From an uncultured Brachyspira sp. (GTDB lineage Bacteria > Spirochaetota > Brachyspiria > Brachyspirales > Brachyspiraceae): a stretch of DNA of 56,132 nt. The position numbers and the translations under genes are program-made. The stretch is taken from positions 1 to 56,132 of the forward strand of contig NZ_CAKVGN010000009.1 of NCBI RefSeq assembly GCF_934747485.1, read 5' to 3'. Below are positions 1-9,285 of this stretch, one piece after another (the first letter of the stretch is position 1; each line of letters begins with the position of its first letter). The notes beneath the pieces were generated by a model that was not told the DNA's origin, did no database searches, and saw nothing but the letters and a program-made list of their open reading frames with translations.

Positions 1-591
1 ATTATGATACACCTATGCTATACTTTAAGAAATTAAGGAATTCCTAACTGCAATATGTCTGGCTCCTGTGCAAATAAATATATACTGAAATAAATAAATT
101 TTGTAAGAAATATTTTTAAGTTTTTTATTTCTATGTGTTAGCCACTACGAAGCGTACCCATAGAGTAGCCCCACACTTCTTTTACGACCAAAGTGAGTTC
201 TTCAGGACGAGCTTAGAAAGTGCCTTCGGTATTGGCATAAAAGAAGCTTTATTCCTTCGGATACGCTTTGCGAAGAACTGCATTTTTATTCAAAGATATA
301 AATATTGTTTTAGATTATATATATATTGGTTTATATATAAAGCCAAAACATTTGTATTTTTTGCAACTTTGACGAAGTTCGCACCGTGAAGATGGTAAAA
401 AGTTGAATAAATAAAAATTTATATAATCAAATATATTTGTTAGAGGTTTATTAATTAAATTATAAGAATAGGTATTTTTTTAATGAAAATAATATATATT
501 GCTCCTAAATATTTTTAATAAATTATTATTATTGAATAAATTAGAAAATAAATATATACTCAAAAAAATTATTAAATAAAGGTAAATGTAA
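1..591. other. Intergenic region with a dispersed-repeat copy
   Basis: No convincing gene is visible. An 84-codon open frame at 135-389 lies wholly inside repeat-like sequence and has no protein-like character, so it is not called. Positions 36-45 form a short palindrome (AGGAATTCCT). The rest is AT-rich leader sequence ahead of the gene at 592. Confidence 0.6.
131..424. repeat. Mosaic intergenic repeat, copy A
   Basis: This relatively GC-rich patch shares blocks with three other places in the window. The block around 253-286 (CTTCGGATACGCTTTG then AAGAACTGCATTTTT) recurs with few changes at 13427-13460. A block near 142-190 (ACGAAGCGTACCC ... ACTTCTTTT) recurs near 11240-11285. The end (GACGAAGTTCGCAC ... 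AAAAAGTTGAATAAA) resembles 13560-13590 and 13813-13828. It does not code for a recognisable protein. Its function is unknown; a non-autonomous element or recombination mosaic is possible. Confidence 0.65.
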
Positions 592-1632
592 ATGAAAAAA
601 GCTAAGGCTATTTTGCTTCTTTCTGGCGGGCTTGACAGTATGCTTGTTGGGGCTATATTAAAAAGAGAAAATATTGATGTTCTTGCTATAAGATTTGTTA
701 CTGGGCTTGAATATCCTGTGATTAAAAATGAGCTTATGAATATACATTATGATGACCCTGCTAAAAAGGCTGCTGATTTTCTTAATATTCCAATAAGATT
801 TGTTTCTTTGAAAGATAAATATATTGATATGTTTTTAAATCCAAAATATGGTTATGGAAGTTCTATTAACCCTTGTTTGGATTGCCATATACTTATGCTT
901 AAAACTGCAAAAAAGATAATGGAAGAAGAGGGTTTTGATTTTATTGCTACTGGAGAAGTTAAAGGACAAAGACCTATGAGTCAAAAATCTCAAGACCTAA
1001 TTAATTCCATAAGAGAAAGCGGACTTGAAGGAAAACTTTTAAGGCCATTATCTGCAAAACTCCTTCCAATCACAATAGCAGAAAGCGAGAGACTTATAAA
1101 CAGAGAAAATCTTTATGATATATACGGCCGAAGCAGGCAGGTTCAGATGGAGCTTGCTAAAGAGTTTGGTATAGATGATTATCCTATTCCTTCTGGGGGC
1201 TGCTGTTCTATAGTTGATAAAAGTTACGGAAGAAGATACGAGGAGTTGGTTTCTCATAATGGAAGAGATATTATTAATATGGAGCTTATGCAGTATTTGG
1301 CTATAGGAAGGCATATAAGAATTGATAATAATGCTAAACTCATACTCGGCAGAAATGAAAATGAAAATGATGCATTAGAAAAAAGAGAGAGAAAAAACGC
1401 TATTACATTTAGACCAAATTATAATAAAGGACCTTTTGGTTATTTAGAGCTTTATGGTGAAGTTGAGAATATAAAAGAAGCGGTATTAAAATCTGCAAAC
1501 ATAATGGGGTATTTCTCTAAAGAAGATAGTAAAACTTTGTCTATAACGGTTTCTTATGATAATGATGAAAAAGAGATAATTGAGATAGATAATAAAAAAT
1601 CTAAAGAGACACAATTTACACAGATATTATAA
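592..1632 (+). CDS. PP-loop ATPase, probable tRNA-thiolation (MnmA/ThiI-like) protein
   Basis: The N-terminus carries an ATP-pyrophosphatase PP-loop, SGGLDSM, at residues 11-17. This is typical of enzymes that adenylate a substrate before sulfur insertion or amidation. Two Cys pairs follow: CLDC at about 95-98 and the CC of SGGCCSIVD at about 204-205. Such cysteines act in sulfur transfer in the tRNA thiouridylases MnmA and ThiI. The protein has 346 residues and no THUMP domain is evident, so it is not classic ThiI. The gene ends 4 bases before the adenine methyltransferase, so the two are probably cotranscribed. The superfamily is secure. The substrate is inferred; a role in nucleic-acid modification alongside its neighbour cannot be excluded. 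Confidence 0.75.
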   Translation: MKKAKAILLLSGGLDSMLVGAILKRENIDVLAIRFVTGLEYPVIKNELMNIHYDDPAKKAADFLNIPIRFVSLKDKYIDMFLNPKYGYGSSINPCLDCHILMLKTAKKIMEEEGFDFIATGEVKGQRPMSQKSQDLINSIRESGLEGKLLRPLSAKLLPITIAESERLINRENLYDIYGRSRQVQMELAKEFGIDDYPIPSGGCCSIVDKSYGRRYEELVSHNGRDIINMELMQYLAIGRHIRIDNNAKLILGRNENENDALEKRERKNAITFRPNYNKGPFGYLELYGEVENIKEAVLKSANIMGYFSKEDSKTLSITVSYDNDEKEIIEIDNKKSKETQFTQIL

Positions 1633-1636
1633 ATAT

Positions 1637-3250
1637 ATGAGTGAATATAATTCAAAAAAAAGATATTTAGGTGAGTTTTATACGCCTTTCATATTTGCCA
1701 AAAAGTCTTTAGAGTATATAAATAGTGTAATATCTATAGATGAATTAAAAAGCGGTAATTATAGAATATGGGATATGGCGTCTGGAACAGGGAATTTAGA
1801 ATATTATTTAGATAAAGAATTATATAAATATTTGTATATGTCTACAATAGATGAAAAAGATATTGATTATTGCAAGGAAAAGTTTAGAGGAGCTTGTTTA
1901 TTTCAATATGATTATTTGAATGATGATATAGTTGTTTCTGACAATATTTTTAATTATCAAAAGCTTCCCAAAAAATTAATAAAAGACTTAAATAATAAAA
2001 ACTTAAAATGGTTAATATTTATAAATCCTCCATATGCTACAAGTCAAGTTGCAGGCACAAATTCAAAAAGCAAAAAAAATGTTAGCATTAGCAAGATAAG
2101 AGATATTATGCATGCCGAAAAATTGGGAGAATCTTCAAGGGAGCTTTATGCCCAGTTTATGTTTAGAATATACAGAGAGTTTTCAGAGAGAGAACTTTAT
2201 TTAGCAATATTTTCTAAGACTAATTATATAAAATCAAACAACAACGAAAAGTTTAGAAACAATGTTTGTAATTATAAGTTTATGAATGGTTTTATATTTT
2301 CTTCTTCTAATTTTGACAACACTTCAAAAACAACTCCTTTTCCTGTGAGTTTTATAATATGGAAAGTTTCAAAATTGTTTAATATAAAAAAAGAAAATAT
2401 AGTATTAGATATACTTGATGATAATGGAGATTTGACTATTAAAAAAAATTATAGTGTAGTCTCAAGAGAAGAGCTATTAAATAAATGGATAAAAAGAATA
2501 AGAACAACATCATCATTTGTGCCTTTATCATCGGCTATAGTTGTAAAAGAAAATGGAAAGGATATAAGAAACAAAATATGCGATGGTTTTATAGGCTCTC
2601 TTATGAGCTGTGGGAGTGATTTACAAAAACAAAATCTCACAGCAATATTTTCTGCTCCTCAAGCTTCGGCTGGTTCTCTTTCTATTACAAAAGAAAATTT
2701 TGAAAAAGCTATGATTATACATGCTGTTAGAAGAAGTGTAAAAGTTAATTGGCTTAATGGCAGCGACCAATTTATCATTCCAAAAAAAAGTTTTTCTGAT
2801 GATTTTAAAAATGATTGTATAGTGTGGAGTTTATTTTCTACTTCAAATCAAACATCTGCTATGGATAATGTTTTTTATAATAATAAATTTTATAAGATAA
2901 TTAATCATTTTTATCCTTTTGATTATAAAGAAGTTTTTTGCAATAATAGTTTTTTTAGTTATGATGGAGAAAGCAGATTTGTATATAATTATTTAAAAAA
3001 TATTTCTCTCACAAAAGAAGCTAAAGACTTAATTGATATTTCAAAAGAGCTTTATAAATATTTTTATACTAACATAGAAAAAGTTAATGTTGATAAATTT
3101 AAAATATCTCTTTGGGACAGCGGTTTTTGGCAGATAAGAAAATCTCTCAAAGATGCTTCTCTTGCATTAGATATTCTAAAAGAAATTAAAACAAAAAGAA
3201 ATATTTTAAGAGAAAATATTTTAAAAGAAATTGATAATTTTGTTTCTTAA
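1637..3250 (+). CDS. N6-adenine DNA methyltransferase, orphan
   Basis: The family marks are the AdoMet-binding motif DMASGTGNL at about residues 46-54, the catalytic motif NPPY at 130-133, and GEFYTPFIFA near residue 12, matching the TPxxxA motif of Type I and IIG gamma-class methylases. The enzyme would transfer a methyl group to adenine N6 in DNA. At 537 residues it is shorter than Type IIG fusions, no nuclease motif is apparent and no restriction or specificity gene is adjacent, so it looks like an orphan methylase. The region after residue 300 may hold target recognition. It starts 4 bases after the PP-loop gene, which implies translational coupling. Roles in epigenetic regulation or defence are both open. 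Confidence 0.8.
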   Translation: MSEYNSKKRYLGEFYTPFIFAKKSLEYINSVISIDELKSGNYRIWDMASGTGNLEYYLDKELYKYLYMSTIDEKDIDYCKEKFRGACLFQYDYLNDDIVVSDNIFNYQKLPKKLIKDLNNKNLKWLIFINPPYATSQVAGTNSKSKKNVSISKIRDIMHAEKLGESSRELYAQFMFRIYREFSERELYLAIFSKTNYIKSNNNEKFRNNVCNYKFMNGFIFSSSNFDNTSKTTPFPVSFIIWKVSKLFNIKKENIVLDILDDNGDLTIKKNYSVVSREELLNKWIKRIRTTSSFVPLSSAIVVKENGKDIRNKICDGFIGSLMSCGSDLQKQNLTAIFSAPQASAGSLSITKENFEKAMIIHAVRRSVKVNWLNGSDQFIIPKKSFSDDFKNDCIVWSLFSTSNQTSAMDNVFYNNKFYKIINHFYPFDYKEVFCNNSFFSYDGESRFVYNYLKNISLTKEAKDLIDISKELYKYFYTNIEKVNVDKFKISLWDSGFWQIRKSLKDASLALDILKEIKTKRNILRENILKEIDNFVS

Positions 3251-3256
3251 TTATTT

Positions 3257-4600
3257 TTATTTGCCCCAAACTCCTCCAAACTTAAAACTAAGCCCTATAT
3301 AAAAATCATTGTCTACAGTATAGTGTCCGCCATTTTTTGACTCGTAAGATATTACGCCCACTTGATATCTGTCTTCAAGTTCATAGTATTGATAGTTATT
3401 TTTATATACAGGGTCATAAGTAAATGTATCTGAAATCATAATTTTAAAATCTTCTGTAACATTAAAAGTGAGTTTTAAAAATGCTCTATACTTAGGCTGA
3501 AAAATATCTTCGCTGTTTGAATAAATATTATTATCATGAACGCCAACATGTGCAGTAATATCTATAATCCATAATCTTCTTGCTTCAAAGAAAAGAAAAC
3601 CGCTCATAGCATAATAAGGCTCATTTCCATTAAATGTTTGCACAGAAAAGTCAGTATAATATCCTTCATTATAGTGATGTTTATTTATATTATTTTCTCC
3701 CGGAAAGTATTCATTATCTCTTCTTATTCCATGCCTAAACCAAAATCCTTCTATACCAACTGTAAATCTCCCATCTCTTCCATTTTTAAAATAAAAGAAA
3801 GCATTAACACTATCTCCCCATTCTTTTATTGGTATAGACCCTAATTCTGTAACTATTCCAGCTACTCCAGTATTAATATAATCATTGCTGTAAGATATTT
3901 TAGCCATTAACCCTTTAGAAGAATTAGCATCAAGCCCCATCTCTCCATTAACCATACCAACTCCAATAAACACCCCGTAAAATGATGACTCTATCATAAG
4001 TCCTGTATCGTATCTTGGTATAAGCTGCGTTTCATAACCTATAGGCATATCTCTTGGTCCTGATAACACTGTTGCTTTATTGCTGCTTACTGTATGAAAA
4101 TAAAATAGGGTAGGGAAATATGATGTCATAGGTATATTTTTTGTGTATGGTTCTAATACTCCGGCTCTTATGCCGATATATTTAAAATTCACAAATAGAT
4201 TCATCTTAGAAAAGTCAAAAACAGGAGGCGACATATCTTTATAAAATCTTGCCTTATGTGATAATGGTTCATAAAATCTCGCATTGATATTTGCTTCAAT
4301 GGATGCATATTTATATTCTTTTATATAATGCAAATCTCCATAAAGAAGAACACCTAATGTATCTTCGTTTCCTGTTTGCTCTATTAAGTCGCTCATTCTT
4401 CCATATGCTGTTAATTCTAATGATGCACTTAAAACCCCGTATTTAGCGGAGTTAGTATTTGTTGTTTGAGCATTTAGTCTTATTGATGAATAAATAATAA
4501 TTATAAATAGTATTTTAATTAGTGTTGTGTTGTGTTGTGTTGTGTTGTGTTGTGTTGTGTTGTGTTGTGTTGTGTTGTGTTGTGTTGTGTTGTGTTGCAT
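3257..4600 (-). CDS. Outer-membrane protein with a repeat-encoded N-terminus (probably phase-variable)
   Basis: The 447-codon frame begins with a Gln-His-Asn-Thr-Thr repeat of about 26 residues encoded by a pentanucleotide tract. A hydrophobic segment ending in RLNAQ follows and looks like a signal peptide. The rest has alternating aromatic and polar residues and ends in a beta-strand (SFKFGGVW), as expected of an outer-membrane beta-barrel; the exact family is not recognised. The gene converges on the methyltransferase, 6 bases away. The ATG directly precedes the repeat and has no clear ribosome-binding site, but TATACT lies about 40 bases upstream. Since 5 is not a multiple of 3, gain or loss of one unit shifts the frame, so ON/OFF switching is the natural reading. 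In this copy the frame is open (ON). Confidence 0.75.
   Translation of the reverse strand: MQHNTTQHNTTQHNTTQHNTTQHNTTLIKILFIIIIYSSIRLNAQTTNTNSAKYGVLSASLELTAYGRMSDLIEQTGNEDTLGVLLYGDLHYIKEYKYASIEANINARFYEPLSHKARFYKDMSPPVFDFSKMNLFVNFKYIGIRAGVLEPYTKNIPMTSYFPTLFYFHTVSSNKATVLSGPRDMPIGYETQLIPRYDTGLMIESSFYGVFIGVGMVNGEMGLDANSSKGLMAKISYSNDYINTGVAGIVTELGSIPIKEWGDSVNAFFYFKNGRDGRFTVGIEGFWFRHGIRRDNEYFPGENNINKHHYNEGYYTDFSVQTFNGNEPYYAMSGFLFFEARRLWIIDITAHVGVHDNNIYSNSEDIFQPKYRAFLKLTFNVTEDFKIMISDTFTYDPVYKNNYQYYELEDRYQVGVISYESKNGGHYTVDNDFYIGLSFKFGGVWGK
4522..4597 (-). repeat. Pentanucleotide tandem repeat (GTGTT)15 in the 5' end of an OMP gene
   Basis: Fifteen uninterrupted copies of GTGTT plus one base lie directly downstream of the ATG on the minus strand, where they read as AACAC units. 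Three units make five codons. Only some copy numbers keep the downstream signal peptide and barrel in frame, which is the arrangement of slipped-strand contingency loci. Confidence 0.95.
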
Positions 4601-4740
4601 ACATATTTATTAAATTATCAATATATTCATTTATTTTCAAAAAGTATAACATAAACAAATTAAAATATCAATGAAATAATATATTGAATATTTTCTCTTT
4701 TTTGATAATATATAAATATTAAATTTAAGGATTATATACT

Positions 4741-5967
4741 ATGAAAGCTTATGAAAGATTTATAAAATATACAACTTTTGATACTACATCATCTGCTGCT
4801 AATGAGAATGAAACTCCAAGTTCTGCTTCTCAAAGAGTATTTGCTGAATATTTATTAAAAGAGTTAAGAGATTTGGGAGTTGATAATTCTTATATTGATG
4901 ATAAATCTTTTGTGTATGCTGCAATTCCCGCAACTAAAGGAAAAGAAAATAAACCAAAAATAGGTTTTATTGCTCATTTAGATACAGTTGAAGATGTTAG
5001 CGGTAAAGATATAAAGGCTAATATAGTCAAAAATTATGATGGAAAAGATATAGTTTTAAATAAAGAAAAAAACATAATATTTAGTGCTAAGGATTTCAGT
5101 AATTTAAATAAATATATAGGTTCTGATTTGATAGTAACAGATGGAACAACTCTTTTGGGTGCTGATGATAAGGCAGGTATTGCTGAAATTATGACTATGA
5201 TAGAAACTATTATGAAAGATAAAACTATAGAGCATGGCGAGATAAAGATAGCATTTACTCCTGATGAAGAAATAGGCTCTGGTATAGATTATTTTAATGT
5301 TGAAGATTTTAATGCAGATTTTGCTTATACTATTGATGGCGGTGAATTGGGAGAGATAGAATACGAAAACTTTAATGCTGCTTCTTGTAATGTAATTGTT
5401 AATGGAGTTAATGTTCATCCGGGTTATGCTAAAAATAAAATGAAAAATGCAATATTGCTTGGTGTGGAGTTTAATAATATGCTTCCTCAAAATGAAAGAC
5501 CTGAGCATACAGAAAATTATGAAGGGTTTTATCATTTATCTTCTATAAGCGGAAATGAAGAGAAAGCAAAACTTGAATATATAATAAGAGACCATGACAA
5601 ATCTAAATTTGAAAATAAAAAAGAGTTTATAAAAAATGTATGTGAGTTTCTAAATAAAAAATATGGTGAAAAGACATTTGAAATTGAACTTAAAGACAGT
5701 TACTACAACATGAAAGAAAAAATACTTCCTCATATGCATTTAATAGAAAATGCTAAGAAAGCTTTTAATGAATGCGGCATAAAAGAGAGAATAGTTCCTA
5801 TTAGGGGTGGTACAGATGGAGCAAGATTATCATTTAGAAATTTACCTTGTCCTAATTTGTCTACCGGAGGAGAAAATGCACATAGCAGATTTGAATATAT
5901 TTCTGTTCAATCTTTAGAAAAAATGACAGAAGTTTTACTGAAAATAATAGATATATATTCTAAATAA
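4741..5967 (+). CDS. pepT: Peptidase T (tripeptidase)
   Basis: This is an M20B metallopeptidase that removes the N-terminal residue from tripeptides in the cytoplasm. Expected zinc and catalytic motifs are visible: HLDTVED (His79, Asp81), GADDKAG (Asp142), the catalytic pair EE at 176-177 in TPDEEIGSG, and GGTDGARLS near residue 360. At 408 residues it matches the usual PepT length. An AAGGA ribosome-binding site lies about 10 bases before the ATG. It stands alone, consistent with amino-acid scavenging in a gut anaerobe. Confidence 0.95.
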   Translation: MKAYERFIKYTTFDTTSSAANENETPSSASQRVFAEYLLKELRDLGVDNSYIDDKSFVYAAIPATKGKENKPKIGFIAHLDTVEDVSGKDIKANIVKNYDGKDIVLNKEKNIIFSAKDFSNLNKYIGSDLIVTDGTTLLGADDKAGIAEIMTMIETIMKDKTIEHGEIKIAFTPDEEIGSGIDYFNVEDFNADFAYTIDGGELGEIEYENFNAASCNVIVNGVNVHPGYAKNKMKNAILLGVEFNNMLPQNERPEHTENYEGFYHLSSISGNEEKAKLEYIIRDHDKSKFENKKEFIKNVCEFLNKKYGEKTFEIELKDSYYNMKEKILPHMHLIENAKKAFNECGIKERIVPIRGGTDGARLSFRNLPCPNLSTGGENAHSRFEYISVQSLEKMTEVLLKIIDIYSK

Positions 5968-5976
5968 TTAAAAATA

Positions 5977-6873
5977 TTATAATAATGTTTTTAATAATTT
6001 TCTTAATCCTTCATCTATGGTTGTGAAATTTATATTTATTAAATTAAGTAATTTTGTATTATTTAAAATACTATTATCTATATCACCATCTCTTTTGTCT
6101 AAGTAGTTTATTTTGATATTTGATTTTGATATATTAATTATAATATTAGCAAGTTTATTTATGCTTATAGAGTTATTAGTAGAAATATTGAAAATTTCAT
6201 TTGAAATATTTTTTTCTATAAAAAATAAAAATATTTTAGCTATATCTTCAACATATATAAAATCTCTAGTCTGATTTCCATCTCCAAATATATTTAAATC
6301 TTTATTATTAATTGCATTATCCATAAATATTGAAACTACACCAGCTTCGCCATGCGGTGTTTGTCTTGGTCCATAAACATTAGAAAATCTGCAAATTATA
6401 TAATTTATATCTGATAATATTAAATATTTTTCCATAGTGAGTTTAGATAAGCCATAATATGAAATAGGAATAGTGCTATGCGTTTCATCTATTGGCAGTT
6501 CTTTAGGAATACCATATACAGCTGCACTTGAGCTTACGATAATTTTTTTTATATTATATTTTTTAGATAATTCTATTATATTAAGAGTTGCTATTATATT
6601 TTCATTAGCATCATTAATAGGATTTCTTATAGAATTGGGTACGGATACTTGTGCTGCTAAATGTATTATATGTTCTATTTTGTTATTTTTAAATACAGTT
6701 TCTAAAGCATCATAATTTTTTATATCTATATTGTAGAAAACTGCTTTGTTATTTATATTTTCCTTTTTGCCTGTAGATAAATTGTCAGCAATAATAACTT
6801 TATAATTATTTTGTATTAATATATCTGCTATATGTGAGCCTATAAACCCAGCTCCTCCTGTTATTAATATCAT
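5977..6873 (-). CDS. NAD-dependent epimerase/dehydratase (UDP-glucose 4-epimerase type)
   Basis: This extended short-chain dehydrogenase would act on a nucleotide sugar, such as a UDP-hexose, for surface polysaccharide precursors. The Rossmann glycine motif TGGAGFIG is at residues 5-12, the conserved SSSAAVYG at about 114-121, and the catalytic YxxxK is Tyr140/Lys144. The length of 298 residues suits the GalE/WbpP-like group. It converges on pepT and diverges from the glycosyltransferase at 7005, a likely functional partner. The exact sugar specificity cannot be read from the sequence. Confidence 0.85.
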   Translation of the reverse strand: MILITGGAGFIGSHIADILIQNNYKVIIADNLSTGKKENINNKAVFYNIDIKNYDALETVFKNNKIEHIIHLAAQVSVPNSIRNPINDANENIIATLNIIELSKKYNIKKIIVSSSAAVYGIPKELPIDETHSTIPISYYGLSKLTMEKYLILSDINYIICRFSNVYGPRQTPHGEAGVVSIFMDNAINNKDLNIFGDGNQTRDFIYVEDIAKIFLFFIEKNISNEIFNISTNNSISINKLANIIINISKSNIKINYLDKRDGDIDNSILNNTKLLNLININFTTIDEGLRKLLKTLL

Positions 6874-7004
6874 AATGTACTCTTTTAATAAAAAATTAAA
6901 TATTCATTATGATATACTTTTTATATATATAAATCAAATTTTATATATATTATTTTTATAATTAATGTATAATTTAGTTATCAAAATTAATAGGATTGTT
7001 TTTT

Positions 7005-8111
7005 ATGCCAAAAGTTTCTGTTATTATACCAATTTATAATGTTGAGAAATATTTAAAAAAATGTTTAGATAGTGTTATCAATCAAACATTAAAAGATATA
7101 GAGATAATTTGTGTGAATGATTGCTCCACAGATAATTCTGAAAGTATTATTAAAGAATATATAACTAAAGACAGCAGAGTAAAAATTATTAGTCATAAAG
7201 AAAATCAGGGTTTAGGTTTTGCAAGAAATAGCGGTTTATTAGAAAGTAGTGCCGAGTATGTTTCTTTTATAGATTCTGATGATTTTGTGTCTGAGAATTT
7301 TATTGAAGAGTTATATAATACAGCTATTAAATATAATGCTGATATAGTTTTTACAAATAATATATACACTGTTAATGAAGCTACTAATAATATAAAGCCT
7401 TATTATCATAATAGATTAAATATTTGGAAGAAGAAATTTAAAAACTCTTATATTGAAGGCATTAGTAATTTTAATGTTAATACTCCAGAAAAAGAAAATA
7501 CGCCTGAATATCCTTTGGTTGTTGCTTGGAATAAATTATATAAAAAAAATTTTTTAACTGAATATAAATTATTATATTCTAAGTATAGACTTGCTGAAGA
7601 TGTTGATATGTTTTATAGGTTTTTAGTTTATAATCCAAAAATGTATTATAATAATAATGCTAAATATTATTATTTACAGAGAAGCACTTCTTTAGCAGGT
7701 AATGTTTCTCATACTAAAAATATTCCTTTAGCAATATTAGAAGTTTTTGAAAATGTTTTTAATTCTTATCAAGAAAATAAAAAAGAACTTTTAATAGATT
7801 CTAATTATTATAATTTCTTTTCTTTGCTTCATACTTTTAATAATTATAAAGCAGACAATAAAAATGAGTTTTATAAACTTTGCCATAACTTAATGAAAAA
7901 ACTTGATGTTGAAATAGATAGAAAAAAGCATGCATTCTATTCTTATAATGTTTATATAATGAAAACTTATGATGATTATGATGTTTACAAAGAAAAGATA
8001 GAATCTATAAAGAAAAAAGTGTTTTCTGTTGCTTGGTGGATACCTTCTATAACACTTAGAGAGAAATATAAAAAATATGCTTTAGATAAAATTGCTGATA
8101 GTAAGTTTTAA
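7005..8111 (+). CDS. Family 2 glycosyltransferase
   Basis: The N-terminal GT-A domain opens with KVSVIIPIYNVEKYL, has VNDCSTDNS at about 38-45 and the metal/nucleotide-binding DSDD at about 90-93. It probably transfers a sugar from a nucleotide donor onto a cell-surface glycan. The ATG at 7005 is chosen over an upstream TTG at 6996 because AGGA at 6992-6995 is correctly spaced from it. The protein then has 368 residues. Its last bases overlap the end of the convergent thiL by 4 bases. Acceptor and donor are unknown. Confidence 0.88.
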   Translation: MPKVSVIIPIYNVEKYLKKCLDSVINQTLKDIEIICVNDCSTDNSESIIKEYITKDSRVKIISHKENQGLGFARNSGLLESSAEYVSFIDSDDFVSENFIEELYNTAIKYNADIVFTNNIYTVNEATNNIKPYYHNRLNIWKKKFKNSYIEGISNFNVNTPEKENTPEYPLVVAWNKLYKKNFLTEYKLLYSKYRLAEDVDMFYRFLVYNPKMYYNNNAKYYYLQRSTSLAGNVSHTKNIPLAILEVFENVFNSYQENKKELLIDSNYYNFFSLLHTFNNYKADNKNEFYKLCHNLMKKLDVEIDRKKHAFYSYNVYIMKTYDDYDVYKEKIESIKKKVFSVAWWIPSITLREKYKKYALDKIADSKF

Positions 8112-9058
8112 ATATGAGTATAGCCTTTATATTTAAAATTTACTGTTTTATTATTTTTATCTATAAATGAAACTATATTTTTTTGATTTAGTGAAGTTAT
8201 TTTTCCTATTTTTATAAGATTATCTTTTTCTTCTATATTATCTTGCGTTGTAAATAACACAGCATAATCTTCTCCGCCTGTGAGTATTGAGTTTAATACT
8301 TCTTTGCTGCCATTAAAAAATCTATTAACTTTATGCCAATTAGAATCTTCAAATACTTTAGCATATAAATTAGACTTCTCTGCTATATGAGATAAATCTT
8401 GTAAGAGTCCGTCACTAATATCTATAGATGAGTTTATTTTGTATTTTTTTATTATATCCTGCCACTCATTAAAAAAAAGTTTTGGTCTTAAATGAGTTTT
8501 TACACTTTCATCGTCATAGCTGTAGCTGCCGGATAATAGTTTTTTTAATCCTAAGTCACTTTCACCAACAATTCCTAAAACATAAATATTGTCATTGTTT
8601 TTTGCAGTGCTTCTAAGTATTGCTTTGTTTTTTTCTATTTCTCCAATCAATGTTATAGATATAAAAAAATCATTATTTGAACTAGTGGTGTCTCCTCCAG
8701 CGATTTCTATGTTGTATGGCTTGCATGCATCTAAAAATCCTTCGTACCACTTTAATATATTTTCTTCTGTAATGTTTTTGGGTATAGATAATGACACAAA
8801 TACACTCTTAGGAAAAGCACCTTTACATATAATGTCGCTAATATTAACTTGTGCCGATTTATAACCAACATCATAAAAAGAATAATATTTAAGGCTAAAA
8901 TGTATATTTTCAACTAATATATCTGTTGTTACAAGGATATCTTTTTGATTGCTAATATTTCTTAATACAGCACAATCATCGCCGATATTTATATTTGAAG
9001 TTTTATTAAAATTATTTGATAGTTGTTTTATTTTTTCTATAAGTTCAAATTCTTTCAT
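8108..9058 (-). CDS. thiL: Thiamine-monophosphate kinase
   Basis: ThiL phosphorylates thiamine monophosphate to the active cofactor thiamine diphosphate. The Mg-binding GDDCAVL motif is at about residues 26-32, followed by TTDILVENIHF, GGDTTSS near 120 and the SIDISDGL motif near 210. These are all hallmarks of the PurM/ThiL fold. Length is 316 residues, as usual for the family. No thiamine riboswitch was recognised upstream. Confidence 0.92.
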   Translation of the reverse strand: MKEFELIEKIKQLSNNFNKTSNINIGDDCAVLRNISNQKDILVTTDILVENIHFSLKYYSFYDVGYKSAQVNISDIICKGAFPKSVFVSLSIPKNITEENILKWYEGFLDACKPYNIEIAGGDTTSSNNDFFISITLIGEIEKNKAILRSTAKNNDNIYVLGIVGESDLGLKKLLSGSYSYDDESVKTHLRPKLFFNEWQDIIKKYKINSSIDISDGLLQDLSHIAEKSNLYAKVFEDSNWHKVNRFFNGSKEVLNSILTGGEDYAVLFTTQDNIEEKDNLIKIGKITSLNQKNIVSFIDKNNKTVNFKYKGYTHI

Positions 9059-9133
9059 ATTTTTTATATTATGTTTTACTATTATATTTTTATTATTTAT
9101 AAATTAATTATTAAAAATATTTCACAAATTAAA

Positions 9134-9206
<73 letters not shown>

Positions 9207-9285
9207 ATTATTTTTATAATTATAACAATATTATATGCTTTGTCAATTTTCTTAAAAAAGTTAATAAATTTAATCGAGTAAGTTT

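Noticed and set aside
135..389. 84-codon open frame as a gene
   Set aside because: It lies inside a mosaic repeat copy, has no ribosome-binding site and no protein-like composition.
1048..1314. Antisense open frames inside the PP-loop gene and inside many other genes
   Set aside because: They are shadows of strong coding frames with no ribosome-binding site or family similarity.
4522..4597. Possible CRISPR or satellite array
   Set aside because: The unit is only 5 bases with no spacers; it is a simple tandem repeat within a coding start.
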